From: Lapidilactobacillus achengensis
GTDB taxonomy: Bacteria; Bacillota; Bacilli; Lactobacillales; Lactobacillaceae
Reading direction: 5' to 3'
NCBI RefSeq assembly: GCF_003946655.1
Contig: NZ_RHOV01000001.1
Span: 124,001-188,000 of the forward strand
DNA: 64,000 bases
This document shows, piece by piece, positions 43,942-52,368 of the stretch. Position numbers and translations under genes: made by a program. The stretch's first letter is position 1. Each line of letters begins with the position of its first letter. The notes under the pieces were generated by a model. The model did no database searches and was not told the origin of the DNA. It saw nothing but the letters and a program-made list of their open reading frames with translations.

Positions 43942-46299
43942 CTATTGTTCAACTTCTTGCAATTTCTGATTGTCGTCTAATTGCGAGACACCCATCAGAT
44001 GCTTCTTTTGCAAATGATTCATTACTAACCATAACAGTGCTAGGAAGATCACGCTGACCAAGATCAGGAAGAAGATCGCGAAGTTGACTGTTCCACCGTT
44101 GATGCCGCTGGTGATGGCTTGACGGAAGCCCATGATCGAATAACTCATTGGTAGGAATGGATGGATCACGTTATAGAAGTGGTTGGTAATCTGCATTGGG
44201 AAGGTCCCGCCGGCGCCACCTAATTGAAGCATCAGGAGGATCATCGCGAAGAACCGACCTGGGTTGTCCAGCCACATGGACAGGAACATGATCAGGTACA
44301 TCGAGGCCATCGCGAACAACCAAGCAATCAGGTAGAACAAGCCGACGTGATCAACTTGTAAGCCGAATGCCATGATCAAGCTCGCTTCAACCAAGGCCAT
44401 CCCGGTCGCGACAACGGCGCCAATGGTAATTTTACTGAAGAACCATTGTGTGGCCGTGCCGTCTTTCTTGGAAACCTTACGAATCGGATAAGCGAAGTTA
44501 AAGACTAACGCGCCGACGTACAGGGCCAAGGACAAAACATATGGCGCTAAGGCGTGACCATAATTGGCAACTTTACTGTAATAAGTATGAGTTGTCTTGG
44601 TTGGCGCCGCGAACATTTCCGCGGTTTCGTTGCTCAACTTGATGCCATTGACTTCTTTGGCGCCATCGCCCAATGATGAGGACAAGGTTTTGCTGCCAGA
44701 TTGAAGCTTGTCAGCACCGGAAGTCAATTGATCGTTCTTGGCGGTCAGTTGAGTGGTGCCCGCTAACAATTGGTTGACGCCACTGGTCAAAGTTGGAATT
44801 TGACCATTCAAGGTGGTCAAACCACTAGCCAATTGACTGGAACCACTGGTCAACGCGCTGCCGTTAGCCGCCAATTGTTGGCCACCAGCGTTCAGTTGGT
44901 TGACACCAGCAATCAACGCGGGCACGCTGGCATTCAAGCTGTTCAAACCTGTATCTAACTGGCTAGCACCAGCTTTCAGCTTCGGTCCATTGGTCTTCAA
45001 GGCCGCGATCCCAGCGTTCAAAGCTGGTAATTGCGCTGCCAATTTTTGGGCTGAGGCTAGGTTTGCTGCACTCAAAACTTTGGTGTCGATCGTTGTTAAC
45101 GCCGAACTCATGCCTTGGAGCAGTTGAGTAGTAGCCTGGGCTTCGCCATTGCGAACCTGAGCCAGGCCATTATAGGATTGCTTCATTGCGGTCAGGCCGC
45201 CCTGAATTTGAGCCTTACTCTGTTGCGAAAGATTCGGGTCGGCCAACCCTGCGTTGATGGCAGCCTCGCCCTGTTCAAAAGCCGCATTGGCCTTCGCGAC
45301 GCTTGTCTGATTCTCCTGCAACGCGCTACTCAACTTCGTGATACTGCTTTTCGCAGTGGTCAACTGAGTTTGGAGTTGACCCGCTTGTTGGAGCATACTG
45401 GTCAACGGCGTTAAGCCATTCAGTATCTGGGTCGTGCCGTCAACGTATTGGCTGACGCCGGCGTTTAAGGATTTGCTGCCTTGAGCTAATTGCGCGACGC
45501 CTGTCTTCAAGGTACCGGTTTGGCCATTCAAGGTGTTTAAGCCGGCGGCAACTTTGGCGGTGCCACTAACATAAGTTGTTAACCCACTATTCAGTTGGTT
45601 AGCGCCAGTGGCCAATTGTTGCACGCCGCTGGACAATGGCTTGACCTTCAGGCTCATGGTTTGGATGCCATCATGAACTGTGGACACCCCGACAGTGTAT
45701 TGGTTAACGCCGTCGTCCAAGGTCACCAACCCGTCGTTCAATTGGGTCGCACCCTTGGCCGCGGTTTTCATCCCTTTGCCCACCAATTTGACTTGGTCGA
45801 ACAAAGCGCTGGCATAAGCGTTGGTCACATTGGCGCGAATTTCTTTGTCCAACGTGGACACCCCAACGCCGGAAATAACTTGACTCAGGTAGTTCAACGA
45901 ATCATTGGTTTCATACTTGAGTTGCATTTTCTTAGGATGTTCATCAAGAACCGTTGCCGCATTGGCTGAAAAGTTCTCAGGAATCGTGACGACCGTGTAA
46001 TATTTGTTGTCCTTCATCCCTTGTTTAGCCTGCTTGGCGCTAACAAAATGCCAGCCAAGTTCTTTGTTCTTGCGCAACTTCTTCTCGGTTTCTTGACCGA
46101 CATTCATCGTTGTGCCGTTATATTTGACTGCCTGATCGTTATTGACCACCGCGACCGGCAGATCCTGAGTACTGCCATAAGGATCCCAGACCGACTTCAA
46201 GAAGAAGATCGCGTACAAGAAGGGAATCACCATAATGACCAGTACCGATAATAAAATCAATTTATTTTTCTTAATAAAACCAAATTCGTCCTTAACCAT
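43942..46299 (-). CDS. YhgE/Pip-domain membrane protein
   Basis: Large membrane protein related to lactococcal phage infection protein Pip and to ABC-2-type permeases. One membrane segment near the N-terminus (about residues 15-38, LILLSVLVIMVIPFLYAIFF), the YhgE N-terminal domain with DLPVAVVNNDQA, then about 450 extracytoplasmic residues full of pseudo-repeats of the form GxxQLxxGxxxLxxG (a long coiled-coil-like stalk), and five to six membrane segments at the C-terminus with GGTFPMQITNHFYNVIHPFLPMSYSI (quoted in part) as the Pip/YhgE signature. About 785 residues. Start taken as ATG at 46299; a GTG at 46311 lies too near GGGAGG. It is co-transcribed with the TetR gene. Confidence 0.9.
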   Translation of the reverse strand: MVKDEFGFIKKNKLILLSVLVIMVIPFLYAIFFLKSVWDPYGSTQDLPVAVVNNDQAVKYNGTTMNVGQETEKKLRKNKELGWHFVSAKQAKQGMKDNKYYTVVTIPENFSANAATVLDEHPKKMQLKYETNDSLNYLSQVISGVGVSTLDKEIRANVTNAYASALFDQVKLVGKGMKTAAKGATQLNDGLVTLDDGVNQYTVGVSTVHDGIQTMSLKVKPLSSGVQQLATGANQLNSGLTTYVSGTAKVAAGLNTLNGQTGTLKTGVAQLAQGSKSLNAGVSQYVDGTTQILNGLTPLTSMLQQAGQLQTQLTTAKSSITKLSSALQENQTSVAKANAAFEQGEAAINAGLADPNLSQQSKAQIQGGLTAMKQSYNGLAQVRNGEAQATTQLLQGMSSALTTIDTKVLSAANLASAQKLAAQLPALNAGIAALKTNGPKLKAGASQLDTGLNSLNASVPALIAGVNQLNAGGQQLAANGSALTSGSSQLASGLTTLNGQIPTLTSGVNQLLAGTTQLTAKNDQLTSGADKLQSGSKTLSSSLGDGAKEVNGIKLSNETAEMFAAPTKTTHTYYSKVANYGHALAPYVLSLALYVGALVFNFAYPIRKVSKKDGTATQWFFSKITIGAVVATGMALVEASLIMAFGLQVDHVGLFYLIAWLFAMASMYLIMFLSMWLDNPGRFFAMILLMLQLGGAGGTFPMQITNHFYNVIHPFLPMSYSIMGFRQAITSGINGGTVNFAIFFLILVSVIFLALLWLVMNHLQKKHLMGVSQLDDNQKLQEVEQ

Positions 46300-46320
46300 T
46301 TGAAAAAACACGTCCTCCCG

Positions 46321-46887
46321 CTAGGAAATGACCTCTCCTAGGTATAAATCGATCAATTGTTGGAACGACCGGTGCTGCTCAGCGCCGACCTTGTTTAAAA
46401 AACCCATGATTTCGATCACCGTATAACCCATCACGCTGCTAATGAAGGCCTCTTCAAAAGCGTCGTTGTCCATTTGTTTGAGCTTGATGTGCCGAATCAC
46501 TCGTCGCAATAGATTTAAGACCCGTCCAGTTTCTTGGACAAAGGGACTCTCTTCAGAATAACGATGGACATAATACAGTAACTGCACCATCGGTCCTTGC
46601 GATTCGAAATAATCATGAGCGATATTGGCATATCCGCGAAGCGCGTCCTTGCCGGAGATCCCGGTCAAATTTTCCGTCATTTTCAAATACAAGGTCTTCA
46701 TGAAAGTCGCCCCCATATCTTCGATCACCGCATCGATATTCGCATAATAGTTATAAAGCGATTGCGAACGAATATCGAGTTTCCGCGCTAAACTCCGAAA
46801 TGACAATGTCGGAAAACCGTTCTCTTCGACAATTTCCTGAGCCGTGGCCATAATCTTTTCTTTACTCATATCACGCTGCTTTGCCAC
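46321..46887 (-). CDS. TetR-family transcriptional regulator
   Basis: 188 residues. N-terminal helix-turn-helix (about 10-55): KEKIMATAQEIVEENGFPTLSFRSLARKL then IRSQSLYNYYANIDAVIEDM (quoted in parts). The C-terminal ligand domain is typical in length. It lies 21 bp upstream of yhgE in one operon, so it probably represses itself and yhgE. GTG start at 46887 after AAAGGCGGG. A consensus promoter and a symmetric ACAGT/ACTGT pair lie just upstream. Confidence 0.9.
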   Translation of the reverse strand: MAKQRDMSKEKIMATAQEIVEENGFPTLSFRSLARKLDIRSQSLYNYYANIDAVIEDMGATFMKTLYLKMTENLTGISGKDALRGYANIAHDYFESQGPMVQLLYYVHRYSEESPFVQETGRVLNLLRRVIRHIKLKQMDNDAFEEAFISSVMGYTVIEIMGFLNKVGAEQHRSFQQLIDLYLGEVIS

Positions 46888-46930
46888 AAGTAATCACCCG
46901 CCTTTTTCCCTTGGTGTGCCACTATTATTA

Positions 46931-46971
46931 CTACAGTTTTGAATTATATTACGACACTGTGCATTAGTCAA
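46931..46971 (-). promoter_or_regulatory. Promoter and possible operator of the tetR-yhgE operon
   Basis: Minus strand TTGACT (46971-46966), 17 bp, TATAAT (46948-46943). ACAGT upstream of the -10 and ACTGT (46937-46933) downstream form an inverted pair around it, in the right place for a TetR autorepressor. Confidence 0.75.
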
Positions 46972-47127
46972 CCTACATCTTGTAGTTTTTTAACTGCTAA
47001 GCCAACTTTATTTTCTTGAAGCGTTTCCATTATGATGCCACTGGGATTTGCTTTCTTGAAAGAATTTTTGCCGTCTTTCTGGCGGATGCGCGATGCCGAA
47101 CGCGACCATTGAAAGTGACTTGGACGC

Positions 47128-47166
47128 AAAAAAAGCAGTGACACCAGGATTGCCTGGCGCCACTGC
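47128..47166 (-). terminator. Intrinsic terminator of dnaG-rpoD
   Basis: Minus strand GCAGTGGCGCCAGG, loop CAAT, CCTGGTGTCACTGC, then TTTTTTT. The rest of 46972-47199 shows nothing else. Confidence 0.88.
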
Positions 47167-47199
47167 TGATGATGATTCAATTGACGTTGCTGTTCATGC

Positions 47200-48324
47200 T
47201 TATTCCAAAAAGTCTTTCAGTTGATTAGACCGTGATGGATGCCGCAATTTCCGCAGCGCTTTAGCTTCGATTTGGCGAATCCGTTCCCGCGTCACACCAA
47301 AGACTTTGCCCACTTCTTCCAGCGTCCGTGTTCGGCCGTCGTCAAGACCAAAGCGTAACCGCAAGACATTTTCTTCGCGGTCGGTCAAGGTATCCAGCAC
47401 ACTCTCTAATTGTTCTTTGAGTAACTCATAGGAAGCGTGATCTTCAGGGCTGGTCGCGTCCGCGTCTTCAATAAAGTCACCTAAATGAGAATCGTCCTCT
47501 TCGCCAATTGGGGTTTCCAACGAAACCGGTTCTTGGGCGATTTTCAAAATCTCACGAACTTTCTCCGTAGGCATATCCATTTCGGCGCCGATTTCTTCTG
47601 GTGTCGGTTCCCGTCCTAGATCTTGCAGCAATTGACGCTGGATCCGAATCAGTTTATTGATGGTTTCCACCATATGCACCGGAATCCGAATGGTCCGCGC
47701 TTGGTCGGCGATGGCACGGGTGATGGCCTGACGGATCCACCAAGTCGCGTAGGTGGAGAACTTGAAGCCCTTGCGGTAATCAAATTTCTCGACGGCTTTC
47801 ATCAAGCCCATGTTGCCCTCTTGGATCAGATCCAAGAACTGCATCCCGCGCCCAACGTAACGCTTGGCAATGGAAACAACCAACCGCAAGTTAGCTTCGG
47901 CGAGCCGTTGTTTCGCGATTTGGTCGCCTTGTTCGATTTTAAGCGCTAAGGCGACTTCTTCTTCTGCTGTCAGTAAAGGGACCCGCCCGATTTCTTTCAG
48001 ATACATCCGCACGGGATCGTTGATCTTAACCCCGGTCGGCGCTGATAAATTGGCCATTTCCTTCTTCGTGACGGTCTTTTGCTTCTTGAGGGATAATTCG
48101 CTGGGGTCACCATTCGCATCAACGATCGCAAAACCCTTGTCTTCCATTTGTTGCAATAATTCTTCAACAGCCTTGTCCTCCAACTGATAAGGTTGGACGA
48201 TCTTGCTGACCAATTCATCATTGGTCACCTCTTTATCGGCTTTGTGCGCCGCGATCAAGTTCTTGATTGCGGTTTCCAATTTAACATCGGGTTGTTGGAC
48301 TGTTTTTTTCGTGCTCTTTGCCAT
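47200..48324 (-). CDS. rpoD: Housekeeping RNA polymerase sigma factor (SigA/RpoD)
   Basis: Primary sigma factor. About 374 residues: a short region 1.1 (about 1-75), region 1.2 ([21 protein letters not shown]), region 2 ([28 protein letters not shown], with [19 protein letters not shown] for -10 recognition), region 3 ([13 protein letters not shown]), and region 4 ([22 protein letters not shown], -35 recognition) ending NQLKDFLE (motifs quoted in part). No non-conserved insert between 1.2 and 2, as in Gram-positives. An upstream frame extension was rejected; ATG at 48324 follows GGGGG. Downstream of dnaG, as in nearly all Firmicutes. Confidence 0.97.
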   Translation of the reverse strand: MAKSTKKTVQQPDVKLETAIKNLIAAHKADKEVTNDELVSKIVQPYQLEDKAVEELLQQMEDKGFAIVDANGDPSELSLKKQKTVTKKEMANLSAPTGVKINDPVRMYLKEIGRVPLLTAEEEVALALKIEQGDQIAKQRLAEANLRLVVSIAKRYVGRGMQFLDLIQEGNMGLMKAVEKFDYRKGFKFSTYATWWIRQAITRAIADQARTIRIPVHMVETINKLIRIQRQLLQDLGREPTPEEIGAEMDMPTEKVREILKIAQEPVSLETPIGEEDDSHLGDFIEDADATSPEDHASYELLKEQLESVLDTLTDREENVLRLRFGLDDGRTRTLEEVGKVFGVTRERIRQIEAKALRKLRHPSRSNQLKDFLE

Positions 48325-48389
48325 CAATTCTACCCCCATTTTAACTAGTAAACTCACTTATAAAATTCGTGCGGCATAACTGAATCTGT

Positions 48390-50213
48390 TTAAATCAACT
48401 GTCTTTTCAGATTCAGCACCTGATTGAGCCAAACCATTTCCGCCTCTTCGTCGCCGACCTCGGTGGCGTGTTGCACATTTTGCTGAGCGGCGACGAGGGC
48501 TTGTTTGATTTTGGCCTGAATGATATTGCGCTGATAATCATCGATTTCTCCATCGGAGACCTCGTCAGGCACTTCCATCATCTCGATCTCCATCAACAAG
48601 TTCTGCAGATCCGGACTCAGCAGATCAACGAAGGCCGACAACGAATGACTGCCGGCACTCTCCGCGTAATCCCGCCAAGCCTCGAATAAGGCCTGGATCT
48701 GTTCATTATTGAAATGAAAATCATCATCGGCGGCCAACCGCGCCAAGAGACTATCTTGGCGGATCGCCAGATAGAGCAGCCGCCGTTCAGAGATCGCCGC
48801 GCCATCCAGTTTCGTTGACAACGCTGGCGTCGGTGGTTGCTGCGCGGTTGGTGGCGCCACCTCACGCGTTTGCCGTTGTTGCGCTCGTTGTTGGCGATGA
48901 AATTGCCGCGCCGCACCTTCGAATTCTTGATGAAGCGCCGTTAAATCAACGTTACCTTGCCGCGCCACCTGTTTCAAATATAGATCTTGTTCCACGGCGG
49001 ACGGTAATTTGACCAGTTCCTGCAAGGCTGCCTGGACATAGGCCAACCGATCCGCGTCTTGATTTAAATTATACCGCCGCGCCAGTTGCGCCAAGGTGAA
49101 CTGGATCGGAGTTTGGACATGATCCTGTAATTGCTTTTGAAACGCCAGCGCCCCGTACTTTTTAACGAACTCGTCAGGGTCCTTTTGCTCGGGCAAACTG
49201 ACCACACCGACTTCAAAATCAGTCTCTTTCAACAGTTGTAGCGCTGCCGCCGAGGCGTGCTGACCGGGATCGTCACCATCATAACAAACGATCAGTTTCT
49301 TCGCCGCACGGGACAACAGATACAGCTGTTGGCTGGTCAGGCTGGTTCCCATGGAAGCGACGCCGTTCTTGACACCCGCCCGAAAAGCCGTGATCACATC
49401 CATGAAGCCTTCAAACAGGATCGCCGTTTGTTCCTGACGAATCACCGGTCGAGCCTGAGCGAAATGATACAACGTTTCCCGCTTCTGAAAAAGCTTCGTC
49501 TCCGGAGAATTCAAGTACTTCGGTTCATGCTCTTTCTGACTAAGGATCCGCCCGGAAAATGCAATCACATTGCCATTTTGATCTTGGATCGGGAACATCA
49601 CCCGATCCCGAAAGCGATCGATCAAAGTGCCATCCTCGCGCTGCGCGAAGAGCCCGGAACGCACCAATAACTCCCGGGAAACCTGACGACTGGTCAGGAA
49701 ATCCAATAACACATTAGCCTGTTGCGGCGCGTAGCCCAAACCGAACTCACTGATCGCCTCATCGGTCATTTCGCGCTGATGTAAATAAGTCAACGCGCCC
49801 TCACCGACTTGAGTCTTGGTCAGAATATGACTGTACAGCACCTGCGCGTCCTGATACAACTTCTGCAATTGCCGCGTTTCCGAATGCTGATCCTGCTGAT
49901 TAGCGGCGACCACATTCTCTGGCAAAGGTAAATCGCTGAACTCGGCGACCTTAATGACCGCTTCTGGGAAAGAAATCTGTTCCAGCTCCATCAAAAACTT
50001 AAAAACATTGCCACCGCGATGACAACTGAAACAATGGAAGATCTGCTTCTCTTCATTGACTGAAAATGACGGCGTCCGTTCCTCGTGAAAAGGACACAGA
50101 CCAAACAAATTCTTGCCCGACTTGTGTAACTGGACAGTTTGGCCAATCAAATCAACGATATTCGTCTTGGAGCGCACCATGTCGATGTAGCTCTCGGGAA
50201 TCTTCGTTGCCAT
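48390..50213 (-). CDS. dnaG: DNA primase
   Basis: Makes RNA primers for replication. The N-terminal CHC2 zinc-binding domain shows FGLCPFHEERTPSFSV and FHCFSCHRGGNVF. The TOPRIM catalytic core has ILFEGFMDVITAFRAG (Glu) and KLIVCYDGDDPGQHA (Asp pair). The C-terminal helicase-interaction domain begins near residue 440, after a Gln-rich linker (QFHRQQRAQQRQTRE). About 607 residues. Start ATG at 50213 after AAAGGATG; the upstream in-frame start was rejected. First gene of dnaG-rpoD; a repeat composite separates it from the GNAT gene and glyS. Confidence 0.96.
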   Translation of the reverse strand: MATKIPESYIDMVRSKTNIVDLIGQTVQLHKSGKNLFGLCPFHEERTPSFSVNEEKQIFHCFSCHRGGNVFKFLMELEQISFPEAVIKVAEFSDLPLPENVVAANQQDQHSETRQLQKLYQDAQVLYSHILTKTQVGEGALTYLHQREMTDEAISEFGLGYAPQQANVLLDFLTSRQVSRELLVRSGLFAQREDGTLIDRFRDRVMFPIQDQNGNVIAFSGRILSQKEHEPKYLNSPETKLFQKRETLYHFAQARPVIRQEQTAILFEGFMDVITAFRAGVKNGVASMGTSLTSQQLYLLSRAAKKLIVCYDGDDPGQHASAAALQLLKETDFEVGVVSLPEQKDPDEFVKKYGALAFQKQLQDHVQTPIQFTLAQLARRYNLNQDADRLAYVQAALQELVKLPSAVEQDLYLKQVARQGNVDLTALHQEFEGAARQFHRQQRAQQRQTREVAPPTAQQPPTPALSTKLDGAAISERRLLYLAIRQDSLLARLAADDDFHFNNEQIQALFEAWRDYAESAGSHSLSAFVDLLSPDLQNLLMEIEMMEVPDEVSDGEIDDYQRNIIQAKIKQALVAAQQNVQHATEVGDEEAEMVWLNQVLNLKRQLI

Positions 50214-50302
50214 GATCTTCACATCCTTTCCTCGTAACTCATAAGCAAGAAATAGGCTGACCACAATCTGTTCGCCAGCCTAGACACACTTATACAACTT
50301 AT

Positions 50303-50331
50303 AATTTAACATAAAATCGTGAGAACTTCAA
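50303..50331 (-). promoter_or_regulatory. Probable promoter of dnaG-rpoD
   Basis: Minus strand TTGAAG (50331-50326), 17 bp, TAAATT (50308-50303), about 90 bp before dnaG. Confidence 0.5.
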
Positions 50332-50403
50332 ATGTGGTGCTTGCGGAAAATTTTGGCTAGCTGGGCAACTACGCCGACTTAGGTTGGCCGCAGCTTGCGC
50401 TGC

Positions 50404-51069
50404 GAAATTCGGGGTGAGCTCGCTGTGGGCGCTGTTTTGAGCCAATCCGCAAAGTACGCGGCTTGTCTCAAAATCAGGCCTTGTCCTAAGCGGCAGAGCC
50501 GCCAAGGACAATTTCACGGCGATCTCACCCCGAATTTCTCCGCTCCAGCCGCTCAACGTTATAGCAGCCGTTTGAGCACTCACGCCATCTGGCAAGCTAT
50601 GGTCAATTGATGAGGATTCGCGCAATTGACGACCGTGGTTAGTGAGCCAAGCTTTAAATTGGTGACTCCAGTGCAGTCTGTTTGATGAACAGAACTAGTT
50701 CTCGGTGAATTAACTGAATTGATCGGCTTCCACCAGTGGATTGTTAAGAAAACGAGTAGAGATGTTCAGCCTACGCAAAGTATCCCGGTCTCCTAATCCA
50801 AATCAGTTAGCATTGCTGTACCACTCAAAATGGGCAATTGTTTGACTTCTGGCTTGCAAAACCACTTCGTCAAATCCTTCGCCTTGATTGCAGATAGGCT
50901 CAATTCTGCCTAGCAACCGCCTCAGGACGTGTGGCTCAGCGGTGAGATTATTCTTAGCGATTTATCGCTTAGAATAAGGCCTGATTTTGAGACAAGCCGC
51001 CGGGCTTGCGGATTGGCTCAAAACAGTGCCCACCGCGTTCCAGCCACGACAAACGTCCTGAGGCGGTTG
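50404..51069. repeat. Composite structured repeat R4 (module A, core, module B)
   Basis: Exactly the same length as R1 (666 bp). Module A (50404-50538) has the common outer stem but arm 1 in the TTTTGAGCCAATCCGC version. Core 375 bp. Module B (50914-51069) is almost identical base for base to that of R1. The gap 50214-51249 between the divergent dnaG and GNAT genes otherwise holds only the dnaG promoter. Confidence 0.9.
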
Positions 51070-51249
51070 CGTCCACCCCCAAACCCACCCCACATGCAAT
51101 CAGGAAAGAAATTAGAACGAAAATTGCTTTTTGCAAAGCCACGCAAATAAATTTTCTGAAAGATCATCCTCTTTACAAATAAATTTGCCTCTCTGCCACC
51201 GTGGCGCTAAACTAGGAATCATCATACTAGGTTAAGATGGGGGCGTAGA

Positions 51250-52113
51250 ATGCTAAATTTTCAAATTTCAACCCAGCTCAGCGAACAACAGACTGAAGAA
51301 ATCGGGGACTTGATCGCCCAGTGTCATCTTTATGATGGCGGCGCCAAAGATCCTTATTTGGATAATCGCTTTAACTATTTTCAGGAAATGCCTTGGGTTG
51401 CGTTGGCGATCAGTGACCAGCACGTGGTCGGCGTGGCCACGATCTACGCCGACGCCAAACCACCAGAGGAAACGGAAATGGCGGTTTTTGTGCTTCCACA
51501 GAAGCGGCGTCAAGGGATCGGCCAGCAGTTATGCGAACTTTGTCAAACAACGTTGCGTCAATTTGGCTATGAGCACTGGGAATATTGGACGGAACTGGCC
51601 TTTTTAAACAGGGAGCCTGATTTTTTAGCTGCGATTGGGTTAACGGCGGATCCGGATTGGGAAATGCAAATGGTACGCCCGCGACAAAAAACACTGGTCC
51701 TCCCTGTGCGCGCCGATACTGTTTTACGACCACTAAGTACTGATGAGATTCCCAACGTTTTGCCGATCTACCAGGCAGCCTTCCCAGAAAACACCATGGA
51801 CAGTACCCGCCAATATCTGTTGGGTTGCCTGCAGGATCAACAAAATGACTTTCAAGTTCTTTGGCAGGGGCAAGAACCGCTGGGTGCTTGCGCCATTAAG
51901 TTGGATGGGGACAGCGCTTATCTATTCAGTTTGTTCATCAGCCCGGAGCGGCAAGGTCGCGGCTGGGGCACTTATTTGCTTAACCAATTATGCCTAACCT
52001 ATGATCAAATCCCGTATTTACGCTTAGGTGTGGAGGCCAGCAATGCCCGGGCCCATCAGTTATATGAAAATGCCGGCTTCCAAGTCGAAACCACAGTGAT
52101 TTACTTAAGCTGA
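51250..52113 (+). CDS. Tandem GNAT-domain acetyltransferase
   Basis: 287 residues with two GNAT folds. The first (about 1-145) includes VVGVATIYADA and the acetyl-CoA loop LPQKRRQGIGQQLCEL. The second (about 155-287) has YLFSLFISPERQGRGWGTYLL, a full RxxGxG/A pyrophosphate loop, and ASNARAHQLYENAGFQVE. Both loops look competent. Two-domain GNATs act on small amines or antibiotics; substrate unknown. ATG follows GGGGGCG. It interrupts the usual glyS-dnaG neighbourhood and is on the opposite strand. Confidence 0.85.
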   Translation: MLNFQISTQLSEQQTEEIGDLIAQCHLYDGGAKDPYLDNRFNYFQEMPWVALAISDQHVVGVATIYADAKPPEETEMAVFVLPQKRRQGIGQQLCELCQTTLRQFGYEHWEYWTELAFLNREPDFLAAIGLTADPDWEMQMVRPRQKTLVLPVRADTVLRPLSTDEIPNVLPIYQAAFPENTMDSTRQYLLGCLQDQQNDFQVLWQGQEPLGACAIKLDGDSAYLFSLFISPERQGRGWGTYLLNQLCLTYDQIPYLRLGVEASNARAHQLYENAGFQVETTVIYLS

Positions 52114-52129
52114 CGTACTTACACGGCGC

Positions 52130-52166
52130 CAAGTGTACAAACCGACCCAGGTAGTGCTTGAGCATG
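52130..52166. repeat. Truncated type C repeat
   Basis: AACCGACCCAGGTAGTGC then TTGAGCAT matches the left edge of the type C unit at 30.13 kb (GCCGACCCGGGTAGCTCC), but the rest of the unit is missing. Confidence 0.5.
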
Positions 52167-52270
52167 TTTCAAAATCAGCGCGCTCCTTTCGAATTGACCT
52201 TTCACGCGCTTTTGGTTAAAAACGTTCCCTAGTTGCTAGCGTTACCGTTATTAACGATATTCCACCAATC

Positions 52271-52330
52271 AAAAACCGCTCCTCAGCCGCGCGTCAGAAA
52301 ATCAGCGTGTTACTGAAAAGCGGGTTTTAT
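52271..52330 (-). terminator. Probable terminator of glyQS
   Basis: Minus strand AAAACCCGCTTTTCAG ... CTGAGGAGCGGTTTTT can form an imperfect stem ending in a T-run, 40 bp after the glyS stop. Confidence 0.5.
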
Positions 52331-52368
52331 ATTTTTAGTCGGTCAACCGTAGTTTAAAACAGCCGCGC

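Noticed and set aside
46968-47180. 70-codon minus-strand frame downstream of rpoD
   Set aside because: It contains the rpoD terminator hairpin and has no ribosome site or recognisable features.
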